From NCBI GenBank assembly GCA_937916355.1, contig CALFTM010000062.1:1-64000 (forward strand): a stretch of DNA of 64,000 nt. Reading direction: 5' to 3'. Below are positions 1 to 8,950 of this stretch, piece after piece; the first letter of the stretch is position 1, and every line of letters begins with the position of its first letter. This DNA is from an uncultured Bacteroidales bacterium. Its GTDB lineage: Bacteria > Bacteroidota > Bacteroidia > Bacteroidales > Paludibacteraceae. The notes beneath the pieces are model-generated. The model saw nothing but the letters and a program-made list of their open reading frames with translations. It was not told where the DNA came from and ran no database searches. Made by a program: the position numbers and the translations under genes.

Positions 1-656
1 ATGTTGTCACCATGATTTCGGGCGACAGTGTGGAGGTGGATGTCGGCTCGTTCCTAAACACGTTGGACAAGTTTGAGTCGAAGGATGATGTGTTCACCTA
101 CCTGATTCACTTGGGTTATCTGAACTATAATTTTGAAGAACAAACTTGCTGCATACCCAACGAGGAGGTTCGTCAGGAGTGGGTGCGTTCTGTCAAATTG
201 AGTCCAGACTACAAGAAACTGATGGAGATTATCAACGCCTCCAAAAAACTTCTCGACGCAACCGTCGAAGGCAACGAGGAGGCAGTGGCAAAGGCTCTCG
301 ACGCAGCCCACACAGAGGTGACCAGCCCGTTGACTTACAACGACGAGCATTGCTTCCAAAGCGCAATATGCTTGGCTTACTTCTACGCCAACACGCGTTA
401 CACACTTTTCAAGGAACTGCCAACCGGCAAAGGTTACGCAGACTTGGTTTTGATACCTTATTTGCCCAACATCCCGGCTATGGTGATAGAGTTGAAACAC
501 AACAAAAGCGCAGGAAGTGCATTGCAACAAATAAAGGACAAAAACTATTGTCAAGCTCTCAACAACTACAAAGGCGACCTGCTTTTCGTAGGCGTGAATT
601 ACGACGAGAAGACTAAGGAGCATAGCTGCAAGATTGAGCGGCTGGTGAATGAGTAA
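1..656 (+). CDS. AAA-ATPase-like / PD-(D/E)XK nuclease family protein, 3' part
   Basis: The frame is open from position 3 to the left edge, so the gene begins outside the window and only about 217 C-terminal residues are visible. They resemble the PD-(D/E)XK nuclease end of the large Bacteroidetes family with an N-terminal AAA-like ATPase domain (AAA-ATPase_like plus PDDEXK_9). Nuclease-core signs are the Asp in GKGYADLVLIPY, the E-L-K of MVIELKHNK, and the following QIKDKNY helix. The ATG at 12 is probably only an internal methionine. These proteins occur in many copies per genome and their role is unknown. The family call is by recognition of the C-terminal half only. Confidence 0.8.
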   Translation, partial: VVTMISGDSVEVDVGSFLNTLDKFESKDDVFTYLIHLGYLNYNFEEQTCCIPNEEVRQEWVRSVKLSPDYKKLMEIINASKKLLDATVEGNEEAVAKALDAAHTEVTSPLTYNDEHCFQSAICLAYFYANTRYTLFKELPTGKGYADLVLIPYLPNIPAMVIELKHNKSAGSALQQIKDKNYCQALNNYKGDLLFVGVNYDEKTKEHSCKIERLVNE

Positions 657-753
657 GAATTTATTATCCTTCTTGCATTATCAAGCTGGATTCCTCCACT
701 TTTCTATAAGCATTAAAAAAATCTCCTCCACTTTCCAGTTATTCGAGATTCTT

Positions 754-1389
754 TCATTCGCAATATCCGCCCCGCTTCAAAAAATCAATGATGAAATCGA
801 CCACTCCCTCATCACCCAACGATGCAACATTGACAGACAAGTGGTAAGTTGATGCCATTCCCCATGTCTTATTGGAGTAGAAATTATAATAGGAGGCTCT
901 TCGCTTATCCTCCACCTCCATGAGTTTCAACGCCTGCTCTCTCGTCATATCAGATCGTTCCACGATACGATTTGCACGGTCTTCCTCCGTAGAATGCAAA
1001 AAGACACTCACACAATTGGGGTTGTCCCGCAAAACATAGTCCGAGCAGCGCCCCAAAATGACGCAAGACTTTTCTGAGGCAATTTTTCGGATTGTATTAG
1101 CCTGCATTTCAAAAAGGGAGTCTTGCGATAAAAAATTACGACTATACGCATTCCCCATCCAATCACTCATCCACTGTAAAACATTCCCAGAAATAGTAGA
1201 AGACGAGGATTTTTCATCCATTTCCTCAAAAAACTCAGGTGCGAATCCGAACTCTTTCGCTGCCTCTATGATCAGCTCTTTATCGTAATAGGCGACACCT
1301 AACCTATCCGCAAGCATACGTCCCACAGAACGCCCGCCTGCACCAAATTCTCTTCCTAAACTGACAATTAAATTTCCTTTTCTCTCCAT
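754..1389 (-). CDS. Cytidylate kinase-like family protein
   Basis: A 211-residue P-loop protein of the cytidylate-kinase-like family (Cytidylate_kin2), distinct from housekeeping Cmk. The nucleotide-binding loop is seen near residues 12-21 as GREFGAGGRS, and an Arg-rich lid-like segment (REQALKLMEVEDKRRASYY) lies in the C-terminal third. The family presumably phosphorylates a nucleotide or a related small molecule, but its substrate is not established. It lies 17 bp downstream of the MATE gene on the same strand, so the two are probably co-transcribed. The function beyond 'kinase-like' is inference. Confidence 0.8.
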   Translation of the reverse strand: MERKGNLIVSLGREFGAGGRSVGRMLADRLGVAYYDKELIIEAAKEFGFAPEFFEEMDEKSSSSTISGNVLQWMSDWMGNAYSRNFLSQDSLFEMQANTIRKIASEKSCVILGRCSDYVLRDNPNCVSVFLHSTEEDRANRIVERSDMTREQALKLMEVEDKRRASYYNFYSNKTWGMASTYHLSVNVASLGDEGVVDFIIDFLKRGGYCE

Positions 1390-1406
1390 ATAACTCTTTT
1401 GTTGGG

Positions 1407-2786
1407 TTATTCTTTTTTTACTTCCATGGGGTGATCTTCCAATTTAGAGAAAGTTTTCATCTCCCTCCTCAACAGGACGAATGCGATAATCGATGCGAGC
1501 GAATCTGCCAACGGCATACTTGCAAAGACTCCCATCATACCGAAATAATTGGGCAATATAAGCAGTAACGGTATCAACAACAACAACTGACGAGAAGAGG
1601 ACAACACTACCGCCATCTGCGCTTTTCCGACCGACTGGAAAAAATTGGAAGTTACCATTTGGAATCCCACAATCGGCATTGCAAGACAACACACTCTCAA
1701 CCCTATAATCGTCAAATCGATCAACTCCGTATCGGTCGTAAACATTCTCGCCAAAAAACCGGGAATCGTCTGGGCTATCACAAAAGCGAGACAAGTTATC
1801 ACGGTTGCAAATACGATTGTCAGTTTGAGAACCTTCCTGACCCTCGAATAAAGTCGCGCTCCAAAATTGTAACCCGCAATGGGCTGCATACCCTGATTCA
1901 CTCCCATCACCAACATCATGAAAATCATCAATACGCTATTGACAATTCCGTACGCACCAATCGCCAAATCGCCTCCATGTTTGAACAATGCCTTATTGAT
2001 GATGATAACCACCAAACAAGCGCACGCATTCAGTACAAACGGAGCCATGCCAATCGAAAGGATGGATTTACAAATCCTCAAATCAAACGTCAATGCGCTC
2101 CACTTAAATTGCAAAAACGAATCACATTTGCAGAAGTGGTGCAAAACAACCATCAGCGCAATAAATTGTGCGATAATTGTAGAGAAAGCCGCACCTCTGA
2201 TTCCCCATTTGAAAACGAAAATAAACATTGGGGCTAACACCAAATTAATCAAAACAGTCATGATGGTAATCTTCATTGCCTTACGAGGATTTCCAGAAGA
2301 GCGCATCACACTGTTCAGTCCCAAATAGAGATGCGTGATGACATTACCTGCTAATATGACCTGCATGAAGTCTCGCGCGTAAGGAATCGTTTTTTCACTT
2401 GCTCCAAAAAAGTAAAGTATTTCATCAATATAAACCAAACCTACAATCATGAATATGATACCCAAAACGATATTCATGAGCGTCACATTCCCCAGCACCT
2501 TTTGTGTGCTGTCATAATCCTGTTGTCCCATTTTGATAGAGGTGAGCGTTGCACCTCCTGCTCCGATCATCGCACCAAATGCCGCAGACAAGTTCATTAC
2601 CGGCATCGTCACTCCCAAACCTGAAATCGCATAAGCAGAAACGCCCTGTCCGATAAAAATACGGTCAATTATATTATACAAGGCAGATGCCATCATCGCC
2701 ACTATCGCCGGCCCTGAATATTCGATAAGAAGTTTCCTAATATCTGCCGTCCCTAAAACTGTAGGGGTGGAATTTTTATTTTGCAT
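1407..2786 (-). CDS. MATE family efflux transporter
   Basis: A 459-residue polytopic inner-membrane protein with about twelve hydrophobic segments and the two-fold internal repeat of MATE transporters, which export drugs or metabolites in exchange for Na+ or H+. Typical features are the N-terminal PAIVAMMASALYNIIDRIFIG segment and the GLNSVMRSSGNPRKAM loop. The length is normal. A cytidylate-kinase-like gene follows closely. Substrate unknown. Confidence 0.9.
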   Translation of the reverse strand: MQNKNSTPTVLGTADIRKLLIEYSGPAIVAMMASALYNIIDRIFIGQGVSAYAISGLGVTMPVMNLSAAFGAMIGAGGATLTSIKMGQQDYDSTQKVLGNVTLMNIVLGIIFMIVGLVYIDEILYFFGASEKTIPYARDFMQVILAGNVITHLYLGLNSVMRSSGNPRKAMKITIMTVLINLVLAPMFIFVFKWGIRGAAFSTIIAQFIALMVVLHHFCKCDSFLQFKWSALTFDLRICKSILSIGMAPFVLNACACLVVIIINKALFKHGGDLAIGAYGIVNSVLMIFMMLVMGVNQGMQPIAGYNFGARLYSRVRKVLKLTIVFATVITCLAFVIAQTIPGFLARMFTTDTELIDLTIIGLRVCCLAMPIVGFQMVTSNFFQSVGKAQMAVVLSSSRQLLLLIPLLLILPNYFGMMGVFASMPLADSLASIIAFVLLRREMKTFSKLEDHPMEVKKE

Positions 2787-2852
2787 TTTTTACAATGTTC
2801 AATTTATGTAGAAGGCTGAACCCAACCCTCTCATGAGCTTTTTTTGTTATCT

Positions 2853-2919
2853 ACACAAAAAAAGAAAACTGCTATAAAACCATACATAAGAAAAAATAAA
2901 ATACGATTATAATAGCAGT
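2853..2919 (-). terminator. Possible terminator downstream of ackA
   Basis: An 8-bp perfect inverted repeat (ACTGCTAT at 2868-2875 and ATAGCAGT at 2912-2919) is followed, on the minus strand, by a T-rich run (TTTTCTTTTTTTG). The loop is long (36 nt) and AT-rich, which weakens the call. It would end the pyrE-pta-ackA transcript before the MATE gene. Confidence 0.35.
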
Positions 2920-2990
2920 CTTCTTGTTTGATTAATATCTATCGAAAGATTATAGGAGTCCGCAAAACATTTTTTTTGAACCCTCCTATA

Positions 2991-4187
2991 TTACTTCACC
3001 AAATCCATGGTATCGGAAGCAATCATAAACTCTTCATCAGTCGGAATGACAACAATCTTCACTTTAGAGTCGTTCGCACTGATAATCGCCTCTTCACCTC
3101 TGATTTTGTCGTTCAACGCTTCGTCCAATTTTATACCAAGAAACTCCATGTTCTCACAAACGCCTTTGCGTACCACCTCTACATTCTCCCCGATTCCACC
3201 AGTGAAAACGATAGTGTCAACTCCACCCATTGCAGCGATATAAGAACCGACATATTTCTTAATACGATAGATGAACATATCCAATGCCAATTTCGCACGC
3301 TCGTTACCTGCCGCAATAGCCGCACGCACTTCTCGCATATCAGAAGAGACTCCTGACACACCCAAAAGTCCACTCTGTTTGTTCAGAACATCCGACATTT
3401 TCTTTGCGTTATATCCCTCTCTCTCCATCAAGAAAGTAACTGCCCCAGTGTCAATGTCACCCGAACGAGTACCCATCATCAAGCCCTCCAACGGTGTCAT
3501 ACCCATTGAAGTGTCAAATGACTTACCATCCTTCACAGCAGCAATCGAACCTCCATTTCCGATGTGGCAAGTGATGATTTTAGAACCTTCTGCCTTCTCG
3601 CCTAAAAACTCCAAAACACGTTTTGAGACATAACGGTGGCTCGTTCCGTGGAAACCATATCTACGAACAGAATGCTTCTCATACAATTCATAAGGGATTG
3701 CATACAAGAAAGACTCCTTAGGCATTGATTGATGGAAAGCAGTGTCAAACACTGCCACTTGCGGACATTTCGGCAAAAGAGCCTCAACAGCCATGATACC
3801 CTTCAAATTGGCAGGATTGTGTAATGGACCCAATGGGAAACAAGCCTCGATCTGAGCCTTTACCTGATCATTTACGACGCTGCTCTCAGTGAACTTGTCT
3901 CCTCCATGAAGTACACGATGTCCGACTGCATCAACCTCATCGAGCGACTTAATGCAACCCTCCTGAGGGTCTGTCAACATATCAAATATCCATTGAACAC
4001 CCACAGAGTGGTCTGGCACATCCTTTTCGACAATCGCCTTCTCTCCGTTGTTGCGGGTATATTTCAAGAAAGAACCGGGAATTCCAATTTTCTCAACACC
4101 ACCCTGTGCCATCACAGAACTGTTCGTCATATCGAACAACTTATATTTGATGGAAGAACTTCCACAGTTGATTACCAATATTTTCAT
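2991..4187 (-). CDS. ackA: Acetate kinase
   Basis: A 398-residue member of the acetate kinase family, which makes ATP and acetate from acetyl phosphate and ADP in the cytoplasm. Hallmarks are the N-terminal ILVINCGSSSIKYKLF phosphate-1 motif, the HGTSHRYV segment, GNGGSIAAVKDGKSFDTSMG, and the C-terminal VFTGGIGEN adenosine motif. Full length. It starts 19 bp after pta, so both steps from acetyl-CoA to acetate are made from one transcript. This is substrate-level phosphorylation typical of fermenting Bacteroidales. Confidence 0.97.
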   Translation of the reverse strand: MKILVINCGSSSIKYKLFDMTNSSVMAQGGVEKIGIPGSFLKYTRNNGEKAIVEKDVPDHSVGVQWIFDMLTDPQEGCIKSLDEVDAVGHRVLHGGDKFTESSVVNDQVKAQIEACFPLGPLHNPANLKGIMAVEALLPKCPQVAVFDTAFHQSMPKESFLYAIPYELYEKHSVRRYGFHGTSHRYVSKRVLEFLGEKAEGSKIITCHIGNGGSIAAVKDGKSFDTSMGMTPLEGLMMGTRSGDIDTGAVTFLMEREGYNAKKMSDVLNKQSGLLGVSGVSSDMREVRAAIAAGNERAKLALDMFIYRIKKYVGSYIAAMGGVDTIVFTGGIGENVEVVRKGVCENMEFLGIKLDEALNDKIRGEEAIISANDSKVKIVVIPTDEEFMIASDTMDLVK

Positions 4188-4206
4188 TTTTCCTTCAATT
4201 TAAATT

Positions 4207-5223
4207 TTATATTTCGCCTTTTGCTGCCATAGCCTGATTCGCTGTGATTGCGACCATCTTAACGATGTCATCGACCGAACATCCACGAGACAAGTCGTTG
4301 ATTGGAGCTGCCAATCCTTGCAACAACGGACCGATTGCCTCGCAACCAGAAAGTCTTTGCACCAACTTGTAACCGATATTACCAGCATCCAACGATGGGA
4401 ATACCAAAACATTAGCAGAACCAGCCACTTTGCTGCCCGGAGCTTTCTTCTCAGCCACTGAAGGGACGAGTGCCGCATCAGCCTGCAACTCACCATCAAT
4501 CATCATATTAGGAGCCAACTCTTGAGCCAACTGGGTTGCCTCGATCACCTTGTCGACCATCTCATTTTTTGCACTTCCTTTTGTTGAGAAAGAGAGGATG
4601 GCAACATGAGGTTCTGTGAACCCATAAATCTCCTTGGCAGTCTCACCACTGCAGACAGCGATGTGCGCCAACTCTTCTGCTGAAGGGTTTGGAGTAGCGG
4701 CACAATCTGCAAAAAGCAGAAGCCCCTCATGACCAATGTTCTTATCTTTGAACACCATCAAGAAAGAACCAGAAACCACGCCTACGCCCGGTTTGGTCTT
4801 TACGATTTGGAAAGCCGGACGAAGCACGTCTCCTGTATAATTCTTCGCACCAGCCACCTCTCCATCAATGTCTCCGTTTTTAATCATCAAACAAGCCAAA
4901 TAGAGAGGGTCTTTCACCTTTTCTGCAGCTTGCTCTGCGGTCATACCTTTTTTCTGACGAAGTTTGAAGAGAAGGTCAGCGTATTTTTGACTATCAGGAT
5001 TATTCTGAGGGTCGATAACCGTTGCCTTTGAAATGTTCTTTAACCCATATTGATTAGCCAAGTTTTCAATCTCTTGCTTATCACCCAAAAGAGTAACGGC
5101 AGCAATTCCTTGTTCCAATATGATGTCGGCTGCTTTGATTGTACGCTCTTCCGTTCCTTCAGGAAGCACGATACGCTGAGGGTTAGCCTGAGCCCTCTTA
5201 ATGATTCCTTCTAACAATTCCAT
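4207..5223 (-). CDS. pta: Phosphate acetyltransferase
   Basis: A 338-residue Pta of the short, single-domain type (PTA_PTB fold, no N-terminal DRTGG regulatory part). It converts acetyl-CoA plus phosphate to acetyl phosphate. Seen are MELLEGIIKRAQ at the start, the NYTGDVLRPAFQIV region, KGSAKNEMVDKV, and the C-terminal LVFPSLDAGNIGYKLVQRL block typical of the family. It lies 21 bp after the SRPBCC gene and 19 bp before ackA. Confidence 0.97.
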   Translation of the reverse strand: MELLEGIIKRAQANPQRIVLPEGTEERTIKAADIILEQGIAAVTLLGDKQEIENLANQYGLKNISKATVIDPQNNPDSQKYADLLFKLRQKKGMTAEQAAEKVKDPLYLACLMIKNGDIDGEVAGAKNYTGDVLRPAFQIVKTKPGVGVVSGSFLMVFKDKNIGHEGLLLFADCAATPNPSAEELAHIAVCSGETAKEIYGFTEPHVAILSFSTKGSAKNEMVDKVIEATQLAQELAPNMMIDGELQADAALVPSVAEKKAPGSKVAGSANVLVFPSLDAGNIGYKLVQRLSGCEAIGPLLQGLAAPINDLSRGCSVDDIVKMVAITANQAMAAKGEI

Positions 5224-5244
5224 CTGAACTATTTTTTAGCTATT

Positions 5245-5670
5245 TTATTTCTGATACTTTTCGTAAGGGAATGAAGCAAGCGCACGAGCCAACTTACTAA
5301 GCATCGGTTCGACCATCGGTTCAATCAGCTGCTTTATCATGAAGTTCATTTCCGCCTTCATCGTCACCTTGATTCTCGTGTCATTTTCAGACATTTTCTT
5401 CAACTGTATCCACAAATCGAAATCAACTGGAGAATTGTCCGAACCATACTTCACGGTCTTATAAGGTTCTCTGCTGACAACCTTCATTCCCACTTTACCC
5501 AATATGGCGATATTGAAATGACAAGAATCCTTGTCGAATGACAAATCAGAGATTTTATCAGCCGGCACTTTATGCTTCACATATTCCAAATTACGCAAAT
5601 CGGATATAAACCGGAAGATATCCTCGTCGTTGCACGACGCTTTTACCACTTCGCTTTCAAATGTTGACAT
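5245..5670 (-). CDS. SRPBCC family protein (polyketide cyclase/START-like fold)
   Basis: A 141-residue soluble protein with the pattern of the SRPBCC helix-grip fold, a family that binds hydrophobic ligands. It begins FESEVVKASCNDEDIFRFISDLRNLE and ends with the long helix MVEPMLSKLARALASFPYE. It is placed 33 bp after pyrE, a pairing I recognise from other Bacteroidetes. The biochemical role is unknown. A structural or lipid-related role is only a guess. Confidence 0.8.
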   Translation of the reverse strand: MSTFESEVVKASCNDEDIFRFISDLRNLEYVKHKVPADKISDLSFDKDSCHFNIAILGKVGMKVVSREPYKTVKYGSDNSPVDFDLWIQLKKMSENDTRIKVTMKAEMNFMIKQLIEPMVEPMLSKLARALASFPYEKYQK

Positions 5671-5703
5671 CTTTCGTTCTTCTTTTAATTTAAATCCAAA
5701 GAA

Positions 5704-6336
5704 TTAAACTCCCCACACCTCTGGAGCTTCACGCCATTTCTTCAAAGTCTCGATCTCGTCCTCTCCAATTTGCTTGGTAGCGAGCAAATGCTCCAATACC
5801 GCATTATAATTAGAGAGAGTAGAAAGCTCAACTCCTGCCTCTTCAAACTTCTGCGCCGCCACAGGGAATCCATAGGTGAAAATAGCCACCATACCCAACA
5901 CTTCTGCTCCTGCATTGCGAAGAGCAGCAACCGCCTTCAAACTACTGCCTCCTGTTGAGATGAGGTCTTCTATCACAACCACTTTTTGCCCTGCCTTCAA
6001 ATCGCCCTCGATAAGGTTCTCCAATCCATGATCCTTCGGAGACGAACGAACATAAACGAACGGCTTGCCGAGAACCTCTGCTACCAATGCGCCTTGCGCG
6101 ATTGCACCAGTTGCCACACCAGCGACTACATCCACATCTGAATATTTCGCACGAACGATGTTTGCTAACTCCTCTTTGACGAGAGAACGAATCTCCGGAT
6201 AAGACAATGTCTTACGATTGTCACAATAGATCGGTGATTTCCAACCAGATGCCCACGTGAACGGATTCTTTGGTTGCACCTTTACTGCTTTAATACTAAG
6301 CAACTTTTCAGCTACCTTACTTTCTACTTGGCTCAT
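5704..6336 (-). CDS. pyrE: Orotate phosphoribosyltransferase
   Basis: A 210-residue type I phosphoribosyltransferase that makes orotidine monophosphate from orotate and PRPP in pyrimidine synthesis. It has the N-terminal NPFTWASGWKSPIYCDNRKTL substrate region and the PRPP-binding motif VVVIEDLISTGGSSLKA near residues 120-136. Full length. It is the first gene of the run pyrE, SRPBCC, pta, ackA, with a Bacteroidetes-type promoter element about 50 bp upstream of its ATG. Confidence 0.96.
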   Translation of the reverse strand: MSQVESKVAEKLLSIKAVKVQPKNPFTWASGWKSPIYCDNRKTLSYPEIRSLVKEELANIVRAKYSDVDVVAGVATGAIAQGALVAEVLGKPFVYVRSSPKDHGLENLIEGDLKAGQKVVVIEDLISTGGSSLKAVAALRNAGAEVLGMVAIFTYGFPVAAQKFEEAGVELSTLSNYNAVLEHLLATKQIGEDEIETLKKWREAPEVWGV

Positions 6337-6384
6337 TTTTATCGTATTTTTACCTTAAACTTACACTATCAAATACATATCCTC

Positions 6385-6392
6385 CAAAGTTA
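6385..6392 (-). promoter_or_regulatory. -7 promoter element for the pyrE run
   Basis: TAACTTTG on the minus strand matches the Bacteroidetes -7 consensus TAnnTTTG. It would start transcription roughly 40 bp before pyrE. The upstream -33 element is weak. Confidence 0.5.
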
Positions 6393-6590
6393 GCAGTTTT
6401 TTTTAGCATTCTAAACCATTTTTTAGTTTATTTTTCAATTTAACGACCACTTCCAATTAAAAAAGGTGTAAAGCCCGATGTTCATAATGTTTCTAAGGAA
6501 GTTTTTTCAGTCCAAAACTGCTGAAAAGTCAATAACAAGCACAAAAAAAGTTGTGCCATAAAATAGACAAAATCAAATTAAGAAAGACCC

Positions 6591-6627
6591 AAAAAGAAAA
6601 AGCGCAAGGTAAGATCCCCACGCTTTT
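6591..6627 (-). terminator. Terminator of the PorP/OmpA/type B cargo run
   Basis: The stem AAAAGCG/CGCTTTT (6598-6604 with 6621-6627) has a 16-nt loop and is followed on the minus strand by TTCTTTTT. It lies about 35 bp past the PorP-like stop codon. Confidence 0.5.
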
Positions 6628-6662
6628 CCAACAACAAAAAAATAAAAATTATGAAAACAAAA

Positions 6663-7595
6663 TTATTCAAAGAATTCACCATCAGTAGAAATCGTCGCAG
6701 TCTTCTTTCTTGCGATAGAATAAGAAACGATAAACTCATGAGAAGTTGCCGCTATGTCATTCACTTTACCCAATCCGAGGTCGAAAGTGTAGCCCAAACG
6801 GAAACGTTTGTACTCTGCACCGATAGTGATTGCCAAAGGATTTGATTTCAAACCAGAAGTCACATCAGGGTGCCAAGTGATTCCTCCCCAAATGAAACGT
6901 TGATAGAACGCCATCAAGTTCACCTCCAAAATATTCACCTTTTTGTGGTGCATATAGGTCAACATCGGTGCCAAATCCCACTTTTCATTCAAATTGAAAA
7001 GGTAGCGACCGTAGAGATAGAAGTGCTGACCCGGCAAATAGGTTGTCGGTTCTCCACTAATCAAGTGGGTAACTGACGCACCGAGCAACAATTTATCCTT
7101 TAGCGAGAATTCCACACCAAAGTCCATGTCAGGTCTTGCCTGATTACCGTCAACGTCGGCATACTCATTCTCAAGCTCAGTCACATCCTCCACGATATAT
7201 TTGTCGAGGTCGATAGAAGAGACCAGCACTCCGAAACCGAGACCGAGAGACAATAACATATCATCATTGAAGCGCAATCCGTAAGAATAAGCAGCCTTCA
7301 CATTCACGAAATTTCTGGTGATACCCAAATTATCGATAGAAGCAGACAATCCGAATCCAGAGTTGATTTTATCCACGAATGTATGTCCGTTAAGCACAAA
7401 TGACTTAGGGGCATCCTCCATTCCAGCATATTGGAAATGACCAAGGAAGAACAAGTCTATATCTTCAACGTTACCAATACCCGCAGGGTTTTTATTGATA
7501 CGTGAGAAAAACTGTTGCGAAAGGGTCAGCTCCTGCTGAGCATTCAACATAAATCCTAATGAAAGGAAACTAATCAATACTAATAATTTTTTCAT
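6663..7595 (-). CDS. PorP/SprF family type IX secretion outer-membrane protein
   Basis: A 310-residue protein with a signal peptide (MKKLLVLISFLSLGFMLNAQ) followed by the family's opening, QFFSRINKNPAGIG, and then alternating strands as expected of an outer-membrane beta-barrel. PorP/SprF proteins assist or anchor T9SS cargo carrying type B sorting domains. This gene is last in a three-gene run behind an OmpA-family gene and a type B cargo gene, which fits a dedicated cargo-partner module. Which surface structure it serves cannot be read from sequence. Confidence 0.88.
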   Translation of the reverse strand: MKKLLVLISFLSLGFMLNAQQELTLSQQFFSRINKNPAGIGNVEDIDLFFLGHFQYAGMEDAPKSFVLNGHTFVDKINSGFGLSASIDNLGITRNFVNVKAAYSYGLRFNDDMLLSLGLGFGVLVSSIDLDKYIVEDVTELENEYADVDGNQARPDMDFGVEFSLKDKLLLGASVTHLISGEPTTYLPGQHFYLYGRYLFNLNEKWDLAPMLTYMHHKKVNILEVNLMAFYQRFIWGGITWHPDVTSGLKSNPLAITIGAEYKRFRLGYTFDLGLGKVNDIAATSHEFIVSYSIARKKTATISTDGEFFE

Positions 7596-7615
7596 CTTCA
7601 GTTCCTCCCTATATT

Positions 7616-8926
7616 TTATTCTTCATCTTCAATTATACTTAACTCTACTCGACGGTTTTGCTCATGTTGCTCTTCCGTCTCAGCATTAGCGATAATCGGT
7701 TCAAGTTCTCCCTTTCCGACAGCCACCAATGAGTTGGCATCCACACCTCTCTTGATCAACAGGCTGCGAACGAACTCCGCACGTTTCTGAGACAATTTTT
7801 GGTTATATTTATCATCTCCACGAGAGTCTGTGTGTCCACTGATTTCAAATTTCGCACCGGGGTATTCCGACATTGCTGCAATCACCTCATCCAACTGCAC
7901 CTCATATTCTGGCTTCATATCAAACTTGTTCAAGTCGAAGAAGAAGAACACCCAATTGAATCCTCTTGGCTCGTCCAACATCTGGTCTGCCACAAGTTCG
8001 ACATCCGGAGAGACATGCAACGCAAGTGCTGCATAAATATCGTCCATACCATGACCTCCTTCGCGGTTGGAAATGAACGCCGCAGTTCCTGCCTCCTTAC
8101 CGAACACCACATTATAATCCTCTGCAGAAGAGTTGATGTATTCACAAGCCGGCACTGCCTCACCCCACACAGTATCCTTTGCTGATTTCTTAGCGTAGTA
8201 GATATCCATTCCACCTGCACCACCCGGACGGTTGGATGCAAAGAAAAGAATCGTATCACCTACCACCAATGGATAATCCTCATTCACCTCGGAACTATTA
8301 TTCTCCGAAACCAACTTAGGACGAGACCACAAGCCATCATCTTCAAGATCAGTGTACCAAATATCACGACCACCCTTTCCTGCTTTAAACTCGCCCGAAA
8401 AATAGACACGCTTTCCATTTTTTCCTAATGAAGGATTGTAGAAACCAGAAGCTCCACGCCCCGTCTGCACGTAACGAGAAATCACAAGGGAAGAGTTCTT
8501 ATAAGACTGACGTTGTTTCATTACGCCACGAATCTGCATCTGTTCAACATCAGTCCACGCATTATCTTTCCAAGTCGCCTCAAACAAATCATTCTTCTCA
8601 CTGTCACCTAACTTAGAAAAATAGATTTTGTTGTTTTTGGCATCATAAGCAAATGTCCCATCAATTCCCAAGCCCATCAATTCCGGACAAGGAGTTATCT
8701 TCTCTATTCTATTTTCTGCATTCAACACAAAAGAGTAAGCAGAATCATTTCTAAAGAAAACAATAGAACCATTTTTGTAGGATGACATAGGCAACTCCTT
8801 TACGGATGTATTTATATCCGCCGACTCGAAATAGGATCTCGCTCCCGAAACTCTCTCTTCAACAGAAAAAGCAGATAAAGCAAACCCTATAGCCATTGTC
8901 GTTATTATAATTCTTTTCATACTCAT
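7616..8926 (-). CDS. OmpA family protein with PD40-like repeats
   Basis: A 436-residue exported protein. A signal peptide (MKRIIITTMAIGFALSAFS, from the second ATG at 8920) is followed by beta-propeller-like repeats, among them GKRVYFSGEFKAGKGGRDIW, LFFASNRPGGAGGMDIYYAK and AAFISNREGGHGMDDIYAAL. The C-terminal OmpA peptidoglycan-binding domain covers about residues 310-436, with FEISGHTDSRGDDKYNQKLS and KRAEFVRSLL. The layout resembles PorE-type proteins that tie the T9SS envelope complex to peptidoglycan, but the TPR part of PorE is not evident. It sits 20 bp upstream of the PorP-like gene. Confidence 0.85.
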   Translation of the reverse strand: MSMKRIIITTMAIGFALSAFSVEERVSGARSYFESADINTSVKELPMSSYKNGSIVFFRNDSAYSFVLNAENRIEKITPCPELMGLGIDGTFAYDAKNNKIYFSKLGDSEKNDLFEATWKDNAWTDVEQMQIRGVMKQRQSYKNSSLVISRYVQTGRGASGFYNPSLGKNGKRVYFSGEFKAGKGGRDIWYTDLEDDGLWSRPKLVSENNSSEVNEDYPLVVGDTILFFASNRPGGAGGMDIYYAKKSAKDTVWGEAVPACEYINSSAEDYNVVFGKEAGTAAFISNREGGHGMDDIYAALALHVSPDVELVADQMLDEPRGFNWVFFFFDLNKFDMKPEYEVQLDEVIAAMSEYPGAKFEISGHTDSRGDDKYNQKLSQKRAEFVRSLLIKRGVDANSLVAVGKGELEPIIANAETEEQHEQNRRVELSIIEDEE

Positions 8927-8950
8927 AACTATAAACTTATCAACTGTTAA

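Larger units (their letters stand above)
6337..6662. other. Gene-free stretch between pyrE and the PorP-like gene
   Basis: The stretch is 326 bp and AT-rich. It holds the pyrE promoter element near its left end and a terminator-like hairpin for the PorP-like gene near its right end. A short GCACAA/TTGTGC inverted repeat lies around 6540-6557. I see no ORF or RNA gene in it. Confidence 0.6.

Noticed and set aside
54..623. A 189-codon minus-strand frame inside the first gene
   Set aside because: It is a shadow of the nuclease-family gene on the plus strand, which carries recognisable PD-(D/E)XK motifs.
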